A stretch of 64,000 bases of DNA from an uncultured Paracoccaceae bacterium (lineage in GTDB: Bacteria; Pseudomonadota; Alphaproteobacteria; Rhodobacterales; Rhodobacteraceae). Location: the NCBI GenBank assembly GCA_947487205.1, contig CANKVU010000001.1:419156-483155 (forward strand). Reading direction: 5' to 3'. Below the pieces are notes generated by a model. The model saw nothing but the letters and a program-made list of their open reading frames with translations. It was not told where the DNA came from and made no database searches. Both the position numbers and the translations under genes were made by a program. Numbering within the stretch: position 1 is the first letter of the stretch; each line of letters opens with the position of its first letter. Shown piece after piece: positions 10,419 through 19,827 of the stretch.

Positions 10419-11189
10419 TCAGGCGAGCGCGGCCCGGATCGCGTCGTGAAGGACGGGATTGGCCGCCAGCACGCCCTGGCTCCGCCGCCCCGGCGTGTTG
10501 AACCGCAGCGGCCCGCCGAAACGGTCGGTGACGCGGGCCCCGGCCTCGGCGGCGATGAGCGCCCCGGCCGCCACGTCCCATTCCCATGCCGGGCGCAGCG
10601 TCAGCATCGCGTCGGCCCGCCCCTCGCCCACGCAGGCGATCCGGTAGGCGAGCGAGGACCGGAACATCCGCTCGAAGGCCGGCACGCGGGACCAGTTCTG
10701 GGCCGCGTATGTCGGGCGCGAGGCGAGCAGCCGCGCCCCGTCGGGCTCGCCCCGCGCGCTCGCCACGAGGGGGCGGCCGTTCAGCCAGGCCCCCCGCCCG
10801 GCCGCCGCGGTATAGGTCCGCCCGCGCGCCGGCAGGTGCACGACGGCCGCCGCGATGGCGCTGCCCTGCGCCACCGCGAGGGAGATGGCCCAGGTCTTCT
10901 CGTTGTTGAGGAACGCGCGGGTGCCGTCGATCGGGTCCAGGATGAAGCAATGTTCCCGGTGGAGCCGCGCGGGGTCGTCGCGGCTCTCCTCGCTGAGCCA
11001 GCCATAGCCGGGCCGCGCCGCCAGCAGCGCCTCGCGCAGCGCCGCGTCCACCTCAAGGTCGGCGGCCGAGACGGGGCTGTCGTCGGATTTCGTCCAGATC
11101 CGCGGCGCACCCCCCCAGTGCCGGCACGCGATGTCGCCCGCGGTGAGCGCCGCGTCGATCAGCAGCGGAAGGTCGTCACTCGCCGGCAA
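10419..11189 (-). CDS. cysQ: CysQ-like 3'(2'),5'-bisphosphate nucleotidase / inositol monophosphatase family
   Basis: This 256-residue member of the Mg-dependent, Li-sensitive phosphatases hydrolyses 3'-phosphoadenosine 5'-phosphate in sulfate metabolism, or a related sugar phosphate. Metal-binding motifs are visible: EES (WLSEES, near residue 70), the hallmark DPIDGT (near residue 92) and WEWDVAAG (near residue 205). It overlaps the 3' end of pmbA by 14 bases, so the two are coupled. CysQ is preferred over SuhB because of the WxxSDDSPVS-type N-terminus, but the substrate is not certain. Confidence 0.85.
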   Translation of the reverse strand: MPASDDLPLLIDAALTAGDIACRHWGGAPRIWTKSDDSPVSAADLEVDAALREALLAARPGYGWLSEESRDDPARLHREHCFILDPIDGTRAFLNNEKTWAISLAVAQGSAIAAAVVHLPARGRTYTAAAGRGAWLNGRPLVASARGEPDGARLLASRPTYAAQNWSRVPAFERMFRSSLAYRIACVGEGRADAMLTLRPAWEWDVAAGALIAAEAGARVTDRFGGPLRFNTPGRRSQGVLAANPVLHDAIRAALA

Positions 11190-12522
11190 GTGTCAGCCCC
11201 TCCACCAGGAGCGAGGGGACCCGGCGGGACAGGTGGTCGCGGGCGTCGTTGGCCGGGGTGATCCGGCGCAGCAGGTCGCGCAGGTTGCCCGCCACCGTGA
11301 CCTCGGTCACCGGGTGGACGATCTCGCCCCGCTCGATCCAGAACCCCGACACGCCGCGGGAATAATCGCCGGTATTGGGGTTGATCGTGGCCCCGATGAA
11401 CGAGGTGACGAGCAGGCCGGTGCCCATCTCGGCGATCAGTTCGGCGCGCGTCGCCCGTCCCGGCGAAAGCGTGACGTTCGTCGTGGCGGGAGAGGGCGGC
11501 GCGGACGGCGCGCGCACGGCGTTGGCGGTGCTCTCGCGGGACAGTTTCCGCCCGGTCGCGAGATCCAGGATCCAGTCCTGCAGGACCCCGTCGGCCACGA
11601 GGTCGCGCGGCGCGGTGGCCAGCCCCTCGGCGTCGAAGGGGCGCGATCCCGAGATCCGCGGGCGGTGCGGGTCCTCCGACAGGGTCAGCCCGCGCGGCAG
11701 CACCTCCGCGCCCATCAGGTCGCGTGCCCAGGACGCGCCGCGGGCGATGGCGGTGCCGTTGATCGCGCTCAGCAGGTGGCCGATCAGCCCCGCCGCGATG
11801 CGCTCGTCGTAGAGCACCGGATACGCCCCCGTGCGCGCCCGGCGCGCCCCGCGCATCGCCGCGGCCCGCTCCCCGGCGAGCCGCCCCACCTCCTCGGGCG
11901 GGGGCAGGTCGGCGGCGAAGGCGCGGCTTTCGGCGGCGTAATCGCGCTCCATCCCCGTCCCCTCGCCCGAGATCGCCACGCAGGAGATCGCCGACGCGGT
12001 GCGCGCGAACCCGGCCGAGAACCCGTTCGTCCCCGCCAGGTGGATGTCGCGCCGCCCCCAGGAGGCCGCGCTCGCCTGCACCTGCGACACCCCGGCGGTG
12101 CCGAGCGCCGCCGCCTCGGCGGCGCGAGCGAGGGATTCGAGGTGCCCGGGGCCGGGTTCGGGCGCGGGATCGGCCAGTTCCAGCCCGGAGGCGGAGGTGT
12201 CGCGGGCCAGCTGGCCGGGATCGGCCAGCCCCGCGCCCGGATCCTCGGGCGCTTCGCGGGCCATCGCGACGGCCCGTTCGGCCATCTCCGACAGGGTCCG
12301 GTCCGACAGGTCCGAGGCGGAGACGCAGGCCTGCCGCCGCCCGATCAGGACGCGCAGGCCGATCTCGACCCCCTCGGCCCGCTCGGCCTGTTCCAGCGCC
12401 CCGCCGCGCACGTCGATGGAAAGGGAGGCCTCGCGCACGGCGACGGCATCGGCGGATTCGGCGCCCGCCCGCCGCGCCGCCGCGAGGAGCCGGTCGGACA
12501 GGGTCGCAAGATCGTCTGGCAT
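11176..12522 (-). CDS. pmbA: PmbA/TldE, metalloprotease-partner subunit of TldD
   Basis: The 448-residue protein matches PmbA (TldE), which with TldD forms a heterodimeric protease that matures microcin-type peptides and degrades unfolded substrates. Family features include GVEIGLRVLIGRRQ near residue 50, TNGFSAGFARTASAIS near residue 165, and the C-terminal FIGATINPNTGDYSRGVSGFWIE block. TldE lacks the zinc motif of TldD, as seen here. tldD is not in this window. First gene of the leftward pmbA-cysQ pair. Confidence 0.93.
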   Translation of the reverse strand: MPDDLATLSDRLLAAARRAGAESADAVAVREASLSIDVRGGALEQAERAEGVEIGLRVLIGRRQACVSASDLSDRTLSEMAERAVAMAREAPEDPGAGLADPGQLARDTSASGLELADPAPEPGPGHLESLARAAEAAALGTAGVSQVQASAASWGRRDIHLAGTNGFSAGFARTASAISCVAISGEGTGMERDYAAESRAFAADLPPPEEVGRLAGERAAAMRGARRARTGAYPVLYDERIAAGLIGHLLSAINGTAIARGASWARDLMGAEVLPRGLTLSEDPHRPRISGSRPFDAEGLATAPRDLVADGVLQDWILDLATGRKLSRESTANAVRAPSAPPSPATTNVTLSPGRATRAELIAEMGTGLLVTSFIGATINPNTGDYSRGVSGFWIERGEIVHPVTEVTVAGNLRDLLRRITPANDARDHLSRRVPSLLVEGLTLAGE

Positions 12523-12650
12523 GGGGTCGGGATTCCTTCGGTCTGCGCTGGCGACCTAGGCCGACGGAGCCCCCCTGCCAAGCGGCGGCGGCACAAGGGT
12601 CCCGCACGCGCGGCGTTCCGCCCGCCCCGGCGCGCGGCGCCCCCGGGGCC

Positions 12651-13298
12651 TCAGCCGGTCCGCGCAGCCACGAGCGCGGGCAGGTCCGCCCAATCGTCGA
12701 ACGCCGCGTCATGGCACAGGTCGGCCACCGGGCTCTGTCTATACCCGCGGGTATAGAGGAGGAACGGCACCCCCGCCCGCTGCGCCGTCTCGGCGTCCAC
12801 GTCGCTGTCCCCGACATAGAGGCGCCGGCCGGGGCCCAGCGCCGCGAAGGCGGCGTGGAGCGGGGCGGGGTCGGGCTTTCGCACGGCGAGGCTGTCGCCC
12901 CCCACGATCGCCTCGAACAGGTCCGCCAGCGCCAGGTGCGCGAGCACGGCCCGGCAGGGTCCGACCGGCTTGTTCGTGCAGAGCGCCAGCCGATGGCCCG
13001 CCCCCGCGAGGCGGTCGAGCGCGGCCCGGACGCCCGGATAGGGTTCGGTCAGCTCCACCGCCGTCTCGTAGCGCGCGAGGAAGGCCGCCGCGATGCGGTC
13101 CTGCGCGGCGTCGGGCAGGCCGCGGGCCGCGCGCATCCGGCAGACGAAGGTGGCGACCCCCGCGCCGATGAAGCTGCGCGTCTCGGCCATCGTGATCGGC
13201 GGGGCGCCCTCGGCGGACAGGATCTCGTTCGCGATGCGGCGGATGTCGGGCGCGGAATCGATCACCGTTCCATCGAGGTCGAAGACGATGCAGGCCAT
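12651..13298 (-). CDS. gph: Gph-type HAD hydrolase (phosphoglycolate phosphatase)
   Basis: The 215-residue HAD hydrolase has motif I FDLDGT (Asp7/Asp9 region), motif II LCTNK near residue 108, the lysine in AVRKPDPAPLH near residue 140, and motif IV YVGDSDVD near residue 165. This set with the helical cap is typical of phosphoglycolate phosphatases. Start at 13298 places MACIVFDLDG at the N-terminus. It is leftward and separated from pmbA by about 130 bases. Substrate is inferred from the family. Confidence 0.85.
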   Translation of the reverse strand: MACIVFDLDGTVIDSAPDIRRIANEILSAEGAPPITMAETRSFIGAGVATFVCRMRAARGLPDAAQDRIAAAFLARYETAVELTEPYPGVRAALDRLAGAGHRLALCTNKPVGPCRAVLAHLALADLFEAIVGGDSLAVRKPDPAPLHAAFAALGPGRRLYVGDSDVDAETAQRAGVPFLLYTRGYRQSPVADLCHDAAFDDWADLPALVAARTG

Positions 13299-13553
13299 GC
13301 GGAACCTTCCGTGGGGCGGGAAACGGCGGGCTGGCCGTCGCCGGTCCGGGCCCGGCCGGCACGCGCCCCGCGATACGCCGGTTGCCGCACCCGTCGCAAG
13401 ACCGCGCATCCAAACATGCCTGTTTTTTGGGCGCGAGCGCCGTTCGCCCGGTTAATCTTTCCCACAAGCGCCCCGCCGCCGTGCCGGGCCCCCGTTCCGC
13501 CTTTGGCCGGCGGGGACGTTTGCGAGATTGTCCCCGGCAAACGGAAGGGTCCT
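13299..13553. promoter_or_regulatory. Promoter region of the transporter/pyrimidine operon, with a short dyad
   Basis: This 255-base gap separates gph from the start of a ten-gene rightward run. A dyad AAACA-TGCC-TGTTT lies at 13412-13425, followed by further T residues; it could be an operator or a weak terminator of an unseen transcript. A ribosome site GGAAGGG ends 8 bases before the ATG at 13554. No RutR-like site (TTGACCA-N2-TGGTCAA) was seen. Confidence 0.4.
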
Positions 13554-14546
13554 ATGACGCCGGAAAAAGATGTTGAACTGGTGGGCGTGACGAAGGCGTA
13601 CGGCCAGACGGTGGCCGTCGACGCGATCGACCTGCGCATCCGGGGGGGGCAATATTGCTGCCTGCTCGGTCCCTCGGGCTGCGGCAAGAGTTCCACCCTG
13701 CGGATGATCGCCGGCCACGAATCGGTGACGGGCGGGGACATCCTGATCGCCAACCGGCGCATCAACGACGATCCGCCGGCGCGCCGCGGCACCGCGATGA
13801 TGTTCCAGAGCTATGCGCTGTTCCCCCATCTCGACACGCGCGACAACGTCGCCTTCTCGCTCAAGATGCAGGGCGTCGCCAAGGCCGAGCGCCGGGCCCG
13901 GGCGATGGAGATGCTCGACCTGGTGTCGATGACCGCCTACGCAGCCCGCAAGCCGACCGAACTTTCGGGCGGCCAGCAGCAGCGCGTGGCGCTGGCGCGG
14001 GCGCTCATGACGCGGCCGAGCGTGCTCCTCCTCGACGAGCCGCTCTCGGCGCTCGACCCGTTCCTGAGGGGGCGGATGCGGGCCGAGCTGCGGCGCATCC
14101 AGCGCGAGCTCGGGATCATCTTCGTCCACGTCACCCACAGCCAGGAGGAGGCGATGGCGCTGGCCGACCTGGCCGTGGTCATGAACGACGGCCGGATCGT
14201 CCAGGAGGGCCCCCCGCGGGAGCTCTTCAACCGCCCCGCCACCGCCTTCGTCGCCCGCTTCATGGGCGGTCACAACATCATGGAGATGGACGGCCGCACG
14301 GTGACGCTGCGCTCGGACGCCGTCCGCCTCAGCCGCGACGCCGAAGCCGGACGCCGCCGCGCCACGGTGCGCGACGTGGAGTACCAGGGCGCCCAGGTCC
14401 ACCTGAACCTCGCCACCGAGGCGGGCGAGGAGATGGCGGCGATCCTGCCCGAGCGGACCTATTTCTCGGACCCCTTCGCGCCGGGCGACAGCGTGGGCGT
14501 CGCCTGGGCGCCCGAGGACATCCACGAGGTGCGCGCCGGGGCCTGA
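13554..14546 (+). CDS. ABC transporter ATP-binding protein, spermidine/putrescine (PotA) type
   Basis: The 330-residue ATPase has Walker A GPSGCGKSS (near residue 40), signature LSGGQQQR (near 138), Walker B VLLLDEP (near 158) and an H-loop THSQEE. The C-terminal ~90 residues form the TOBE-type regulatory domain of PotA/CysA relatives. It is the first gene of an operon with a binding protein and two permeases downstream. Because the same operon continues into pyrimidine catabolic genes, the imported solute is probably a pyrimidine or a breakdown intermediate; that is an inference. Confidence 0.9.
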   Translation: MTPEKDVELVGVTKAYGQTVAVDAIDLRIRGGQYCCLLGPSGCGKSSTLRMIAGHESVTGGDILIANRRINDDPPARRGTAMMFQSYALFPHLDTRDNVAFSLKMQGVAKAERRARAMEMLDLVSMTAYAARKPTELSGGQQQRVALARALMTRPSVLLLDEPLSALDPFLRGRMRAELRRIQRELGIIFVHVTHSQEEAMALADLAVVMNDGRIVQEGPPRELFNRPATAFVARFMGGHNIMEMDGRTVTLRSDAVRLSRDAEAGRRRATVRDVEYQGAQVHLNLATEAGEEMAAILPERTYFSDPFAPGDSVGVAWAPEDIHEVRAGA

Positions 14547-14597
14547 CCCCCCGGGCGCGCCAGGACAGATCACGACGTGCCAGAGAGGATCCGCACA

Positions 14598-15842
14598 ATG
14601 ACCACCCGCCGCACCTTCCTGAAGGGCGCCACCGCGCTCGGGGCGACCTCGCTCGCCGCGCCCTATGTCCACGCGCAGGAGCCGGTGACGCTGCGCTATC
14701 TGTCGACGGCGGTGAACCAGTCGCCCGGCATCGCCCAGAGGGCCGGCGAGGAGCTGGGCATCAACATCGAATACATCGCCGTGACCACCGACGACGTGGC
14801 GCGGCGGGTCATCACTCAGCCCAATTCGTTCGACCTGGTGGACACCGAGTATTTCGCGCTGCCGAACCTGATCCCCTCCGGGAACCTGAAGGGGATGGAC
14901 GCGTCGCGCATCGACCGCGCCGACCAGATCGCCAGCGTGATCCGCGAGGGCACCGTGGACGGACAGCAGGTCGGCACCGACGGAACGGCGCCCTTCGAGG
15001 TGCTGTATCTCGACAGCGCCGACGGACAGAGCTTCGCCCCCGAGCCCACCGACTTCATCACCCTGATCCCCACGACCTACAACGCCGACACGCTGGGCAT
15101 CCGTCCCGACCTGATCGACGGCGAGGTGTCGTCGTGGTCCGCCCTTCTCGACCCGAAATTCGCGGGCAAGGCGGCGATCCTCAACATCCCCTCCATCGGG
15201 ATCATGGACGCGGCCATGGCGATCGAGGCCTCGGGCGGGATCACCTACGGCGACAAGGGCAACATGACCCGCGACGAGATCGACTTCACCATCGACAGGC
15301 TGATCGAGGCGAAGCGCGCGGGCCAGTTCCGGGCCTTCTGGTCGAACTTCAACGAGAGCGTGAACCTGATGGCCTCCGGCGAGGTGGTGATCCAGTCGAT
15401 GTGGTCGCCCGCCGTGACCGCCGTCCGGACCCAGGGCATCGCGTGCAAGTACCAGCCGCTGCAGGAGGGCTACCGGGCCTGGGCCAGCGGGTTCGGCCTG
15501 CCGCGCACCATCGACGGGCGCAAGGAGGACGCCGCCTACGAGTTCATCAACTGGTTCCTGTCGGGCTGGGCCGGCGCGCACCTGTCGCGGCAGGGTTACT
15601 ACCCGGCGGTGCTGGAGACCACGAAGGAGGTGCTCGAACCCTACGAATGGGCCTATTGGTACGAGGGGCAGCCGGCCGAGCAGGACATCATGTCCCCCTC
15701 GGGCGAGCTTCTCGAGACCGCCGGAACGGTGCGCGACGGCGGCTCCTACGCCGACAGGATGGGCGCGGTCGCCTGCTGGAACGCGGTCATGGACGAGAAC
15801 CAGTACATGGTCCGCAAGTGGAACGAGTTCATCGCGGCGTGA
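14598..15842 (+). CDS. ABC transporter substrate-binding protein (PotD-like, Tat-type signal)
   Basis: The 414-residue periplasmic binding protein starts with TTRRTFLKGATALGAT, a twin-arginine export signal, cut after HAQ near residue 27. The mature part has the two-lobed fold of the PotD/extracellular solute-binding family 1 (ends of the domain: IPTTYNADTLG and YEFINWFLSG). The ligand cannot be read from sequence; location in a pyrimidine-catabolism operon suggests uracil, dihydropyrimidines or ureido acids. The GTG of the next permease gene overlaps its stop (15839-15842). Confidence 0.88.
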   Translation: MTTRRTFLKGATALGATSLAAPYVHAQEPVTLRYLSTAVNQSPGIAQRAGEELGINIEYIAVTTDDVARRVITQPNSFDLVDTEYFALPNLIPSGNLKGMDASRIDRADQIASVIREGTVDGQQVGTDGTAPFEVLYLDSADGQSFAPEPTDFITLIPTTYNADTLGIRPDLIDGEVSSWSALLDPKFAGKAAILNIPSIGIMDAAMAIEASGGITYGDKGNMTRDEIDFTIDRLIEAKRAGQFRAFWSNFNESVNLMASGEVVIQSMWSPAVTAVRTQGIACKYQPLQEGYRAWASGFGLPRTIDGRKEDAAYEFINWFLSGWAGAHLSRQGYYPAVLETTKEVLEPYEWAYWYEGQPAEQDIMSPSGELLETAGTVRDGGSYADRMGAVACWNAVMDENQYMVRKWNEFIAA

Positions 15843-16777
15843 CCGACACCGCGACCTCCGGCGCCCGGGCCACGCCCGCCCGGGCGCGCTCCGGGCGCCG
15901 ATCCCTCGGCGCCACCGCCGAGGCGTTCCTGCTGGCCCTGCCGATGTGGGTCGTCTTCGCGGCCTTCTTCCTGCTGCCGCTCGCGGTGACGGTCACGGTC
16001 AGCTTCTGGGAATTCACGCAATATTCGATCGAGCCGGCCTTCATCTTCCGCAACTACACCGACCTCTTCGACGGGTGCGTGGAGGACCTGCCGTATCTCT
16101 GCACGACGCTGAAGACGTATCTATCGACGTTGAAGTTCTGCGCCGCGGTCTGGCTCGCGACGCTGGTCCTGGGCTTCACCATCGCGTATTTCCTGGCCTT
16201 CCACGTCCGCACGCTGCCGGTGCAGGTGACGTTCTTCCTGATCTGCACGATCCCGTTCTGGACCTCGATCGTGATCCGGATGATCGCGTGGATCCCGCTT
16301 CTGGGCCGCAACGGGCTGGTGAACGCCGCGCTGCAGGGGGCGGGGATCACGGAGACGCCGCTCGAATGGCTGCTCTATTCGGATTTCGCGGTGATCCTGG
16401 CGCTGACGCATCTCTATACGCTCTTCATGGTGGTGCCGATCTTCAACTCGATGATGCGGATCGACCGGGCCCTGATCGAGGCGGCCGCCGATGCCGGGGC
16501 GAGCGGCTGGCAGACGCTGACGAACGTCGTCATCCCGCTGGCCCGGCCCGGCATCCTGATCGGGTCGATCTTCGTCGTGACGATCGTCATGGGCGACTTC
16601 CTGACCATCGGGATCATGGGCGGGCAGCAGATCGCGAGCGTGGGCAAGACCATCCAGACCCAGATCCAGTACCTGCAATTCCCGCTCGCCGCGGCCAACG
16701 CGGTGCTGCTCCTGGTGGCGGTGATGCTGGCGATCTCGGCGCTGCTGCGGATGGTCGACATAAGGAGGGAATTGTGA
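15839..16777 (+). CDS. ABC transporter permease (PotB-like)
   Basis: The 312-residue inner-membrane permease has about six transmembrane helices and the EAA loop EAAADAGASGWQTLTNVVIPLA near residue 220, which docks the ATPase. The start is GTG, overlapping the binding-protein stop by GTGA, so translation is coupled. The N-terminal ~25 residues are Arg/Ala-rich and cytoplasmic. It pairs with the next permease. Confidence 0.88.
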   Translation: MTDTATSGARATPARARSGRRSLGATAEAFLLALPMWVVFAAFFLLPLAVTVTVSFWEFTQYSIEPAFIFRNYTDLFDGCVEDLPYLCTTLKTYLSTLKFCAAVWLATLVLGFTIAYFLAFHVRTLPVQVTFFLICTIPFWTSIVIRMIAWIPLLGRNGLVNAALQGAGITETPLEWLLYSDFAVILALTHLYTLFMVVPIFNSMMRIDRALIEAAADAGASGWQTLTNVVIPLARPGILIGSIFVVTIVMGDFLTIGIMGGQQIASVGKTIQTQIQYLQFPLAAANAVLLLVAVMLAISALLRMVDIRREL

Positions 16778-17640
16778 TGGGGGACGGTCGGCGCCCGCGC
16801 TCCTTCTACGCGCTGTCGGCGGTCTTCGCGCTCTTCGTCGCGTTCCTGTGGGGGCCGATGGTGGCGATCGTGGCGCTGTCGTTCCAGGGGCCGGAGGGCG
16901 GGCTCGTCTTCCCGATGCGGGGCCTGTCGCTGCACTGGTTCGAGGTGCTGCTGTCGAACCGCGGCTCGGTGGACATCACCGGCGCGTTCCTGCGCTCTTT
17001 CCGGCTCGCCTTGGTGGTCATGGTGCTGACGGTGGTGATCTCGGTCATGGCCGGGCTCGCCTTCCGGCGCGTCTTTCCGGGGTCGCTGGCGCTGCTCTAT
17101 GTGGCCATCGCCAGCCTGATCGTGCCCTCCATCGTGGTCTCGCTCGGGATCGGGCTGGAGTTCCGGCTGCTCGACGGGGCGGTCAAGGCGCTGGGCGGCG
17201 AGTGGGCGCAGGGCAATTTCGTGACCCTGCTCGGCACCTACACTTCCGGCCTCGGCGCGCACCTGACCTGGACGCTGCCCTTCGGCCTGCTGATCATGTT
17301 CGCCGTCTTCAACCGGTTCGACCCGGCCTACGAGGAGGCGGCACGTGACCTGGGCGCGGGCAAGTGGCAGACCTTCCGCCACGTGACGCTGCCGATCATC
17401 GCGCCGTTCCTGATCGGCGTCGCCGTCTTCGGCTTCACGCTGAGCTGGGACGAGCTGGCCCGGTCGAGCCAGGTGATGGGATCGCAGAACACGCTGCCGA
17501 TGCAGCTCGCCGCGCTGACGACGACGGTGACCACGCCCGAGATCTATGCCCTGGCCACGCTCACCACCGGCGCCTCGCTCTGCCTCGTCGCGGTCCTTCT
17601 GGTAGTGGCCTGGGCGCTCCGCCGCCGGCAGGGCGAATGA
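16777..17640 (+). CDS. ABC transporter permease (PotC-like)
   Basis: The 287-residue second permease has six predicted helices and an EAA loop (EEAARDLGAGKWQTFRHVTLP near residue 190). The ATG at 16777 overlaps the stop of the upstream permease (TGATG). It ends in an ATGA overlap with the GNAT gene, which shows that this acetyltransferase belongs to the same transcript. Confidence 0.88.
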   Translation: MGDGRRPRSFYALSAVFALFVAFLWGPMVAIVALSFQGPEGGLVFPMRGLSLHWFEVLLSNRGSVDITGAFLRSFRLALVVMVLTVVISVMAGLAFRRVFPGSLALLYVAIASLIVPSIVVSLGIGLEFRLLDGAVKALGGEWAQGNFVTLLGTYTSGLGAHLTWTLPFGLLIMFAVFNRFDPAYEEAARDLGAGKWQTFRHVTLPIIAPFLIGVAVFGFTLSWDELARSSQVMGSQNTLPMQLAALTTTVTTPEIYALATLTTGASLCLVAVLLVVAWALRRRQGE

Positions 17641-18479
17641 CCGCTCCCGCGCCGCGGATCATGGGCCGGGCCGACCTGACGGTCGCGCTCGGCTGGGCTG
17701 CGGGCGAGGGCTGGAACCCCGGCCGCGACGACGCGGTGCATTTCCTCGCCGCCGATCCCGAGGGGTTCCTCGTGCTCGACGATCCGGACGGGGCGCCGGC
17801 GGCCTCGATCTCGCTCGTCCGGGTCGGCCCCGCCCATGCCTTCCTCGGCCTCTTCATCTGCCGCGCGGACCTGCGCGGGCGCGGCTATGCCGGCCCGCTG
17901 TGGCGCGCGGCGATGGCGCGGGCGGGCGATGCGGCGGTGGGCCTCGACGGGGTGGCGGCCGAGCGGGGCCGCTATGCGGGGCGGGGCTTCGCGGCCACGC
18001 ACCGCACGCTTCGCTTCGCCGGGCGCGTGCCGGCGGGCCGCCCCGCGCAGAGCGCCGTCGTCGCGCCGACCGAGATGCCGGCCCTGGCCGCCCTCGACCG
18101 CGAGGCGACGGGCTTCGACCGGGCGGCGTTCCTGACGCGCTGGATGACGCCCGGACCGGACCGCCACGTGCGCGTCGTGCGGGAAGGCGGGGAGCCGGTC
18201 GCCGCCGGGGCGATGCGGGCCTGCCACGAGGGCTGGAAGATCGGGCCCCTCCTGTCGCGCCGGGCCGAGGCGGCGGAGGCGGTGCTGCGCGACCTCGCCG
18301 CGCTGGCCGGGGGGGCGCCGGTCATGGTGGACGCGCCCGAGGACACGCCCGGGGCGGCGGCGATGGCCGGGCGGCTCGGCCTGGCGCCGGTCTTCGAGGT
18401 GGCGCGGATGTGGACCGGCACGCCGCCCCGGCGCGGGCCGGCGCGCGAATACGGCGTCGCGACGCTGGAACTGGGATGA
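17637..18479 (+). CDS. GNAT-family N-acetyltransferase (two-domain)
   Basis: The 280-residue protein has an N-terminal GNAT fold with the acetyl-CoA loop DLRGRGYAG near residue 80, and a second C-terminal half resembling the DUF1248/Acetyltransf_18 domain (FEVARMWTG near the end). It acylates an unknown amine. It is coupled by ATGA to the transporter permease upstream and lies just before preT, so it may modify a product of pyrimidine breakdown such as beta-alanine, but this is speculative. Confidence 0.78.
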   Translation: MTAPAPRIMGRADLTVALGWAAGEGWNPGRDDAVHFLAADPEGFLVLDDPDGAPAASISLVRVGPAHAFLGLFICRADLRGRGYAGPLWRAAMARAGDAAVGLDGVAAERGRYAGRGFAATHRTLRFAGRVPAGRPAQSAVVAPTEMPALAALDREATGFDRAAFLTRWMTPGPDRHVRVVREGGEPVAAGAMRACHEGWKIGPLLSRRAEAAEAVLRDLAALAGGAPVMVDAPEDTPGAAAMAGRLGLAPVFEVARMWTGTPPRRGPAREYGVATLELG

Positions 18480-18537
18480 TCTTGTGCGGCCCGGCGGGCC
18501 GGCGCAGGCTGCCCGCAGGCTGGGAAAGGACACGGAT

Positions 18538-19827
18538 GTGAGCATCTGGACCAAGGGCATCGCGGCCGGGCGGCTCGACGCGCCGGATTACGACCGCAAC
18601 TTCGCCGACCTGCATCCCCCGCTCGACCCCCACGAGGCGATGGTGGCCGCGGACCGGTGCTATTTCTGCCACGACGCGCCCTGCGTCGCGGCCTGCCCAA
18701 CCGCCATCGACGTGCCGCTCTTCATCCGCCAGATCGCCACCGGCACGCCCGCGGCCGCGGCCCGCACGATCTTCGAGCAGAACATCCTGGGCGGGATGTG
18801 CGCCCGCGTCTGCCCGACCGAGACGCTGTGCGAGGAGGCCTGCGTGCGGGAGGCCGCCGAGGGGCGCCCCGTGAGGATCGGCGCGCTCCAGCGCCACGCG
18901 ACGGACCGGGGCATGGCCGGGCCGCATCCCTTCGGCCGCGCGGCGCCCACGGGGAAGCGGATCGCGGTGCTGGGGGCCGGCCCCGCCGGCCTCGCCTGCG
19001 CCCACCGCCTGGCGATGAAGGGGCACGACGTGGTAATCCACGAGGTCCGGCCGAAGCCCGGCGGGCTCAACGAATACGGCATCGCCGCCTACAAGACGCC
19101 GGACGGCTTCGCCCGGGCGGAGGTGGACTGGCTCCTCTCCATCGGCGGGATCGAGGTGGCAACGGGCAATGCTCCGGACCTCGCCGCGCTCCGGGCGGAG
19201 TTCGACGCGGTGTTCCTCGGCACGGGCCTCGGCGACGTGAACGGGCTCGACCTCGACGGGATCGGCGCGGCGGGGGTCGAGGACGCGGTCGCCTTCATCG
19301 CCCGGCTGCGGCAGAGCGCCCCGAAGGACATCGCCGTCGGGCGCGACGTGGTCGTGGTGGGCGGCGGCATGACGGCGGTGGACGCCGCCGTGCAGGCGAA
19401 GCTGCTGGGCGCGCTGAACGTGACGCTGGCCTATCGCGGCCCGCGCGAGGCGATGAAGGCCAGCCGCTACGAGCAGGACCTCGCCGCCTCCCGGGGCGTG
19501 AACATCCTGACCGACGCCGCGCCCGTCGCGGTCGAGGGCGACCCGCTGACATCCGTGACCTTCGCGCTGCCCTCGGGCGACCGGGTGACGGTCCCGGCGG
19601 ACCAGATGCTCCTCGCCATCGGGCAGACACTGGCGACCGGGGACCTGCCCGAGACCGCGGGCGGCCGGATCGTCGTCACCGAGACGGGCCGCACCTCCCT
19701 GCCGAAGACCTGGGCCGGGGGCGATTGCACGAACCGGGGCGAGAACCTGACCGTGACGGCGGTGGCGCAGGGCCGAGACGCCGCCGAGGACATCCACGCC
19801 ATGCTGACGGAGGGGGCCGATGGCTGA
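18538..19827 (+). CDS. preT: PreT, NAD(P)-dependent dihydropyrimidine dehydrogenase, FAD subunit
   Basis: The ~429-residue protein resembles the glutamate-synthase small-subunit/PreT group. The N-terminus carries cysteine clusters (RCYFCHDAPCVAACP and GGMCARVCPTETLCEEAC) for iron-sulfur centres. An FAD loop GAGPAGLACAHRLA and an NAD(P) loop VVGGGMTAVDAA follow near residues 148 and 285. With PreA it reduces uracil and thymine to dihydropyrimidines. Start chosen at GTG 18538 (ribosome site AAAGGA); an ATG at 18484 is possible. Its 3' end overlaps preA by 8 bases. Confidence 0.92.
   Translation: MSIWTKGIAAGRLDAPDYDRNFADLHPPLDPHEAMVAADRCYFCHDAPCVAACPTAIDVPLFIRQIATGTPAAAARTIFEQNILGGMCARVCPTETLCEEACVREAAEGRPVRIGALQRHATDRGMAGPHPFGRAAPTGKRIAVLGAGPAGLACAHRLAMKGHDVVIHEVRPKPGGLNEYGIAAYKTPDGFARAEVDWLLSIGGIEVATGNAPDLAALRAEFDAVFLGTGLGDVNGLDLDGIGAAGVEDAVAFIARLRQSAPKDIAVGRDVVVVGGGMTAVDAAVQAKLLGALNVTLAYRGPREAMKASRYEQDLAASRGVNILTDAAPVAVEGDPLTSVTFALPSGDRVTVPADQMLLAIGQTLATGDLPETAGGRIVVTETGRTSLPKTWAGGDCTNRGENLTVTAVAQGRDAAEDIHAMLTEGADG

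Noticed and set aside
13421..13428. T-run after the AAACA/TGTTT dyad as an intrinsic terminator
   Set aside because: The stem is only five A/T-rich pairs and no gene ends nearby in that direction.
13655..15838. Long plus-strand frame running through the ABC ATPase and binding-protein genes
   Set aside because: Out of frame with both; only its last part, from 15,839, is the real permease.
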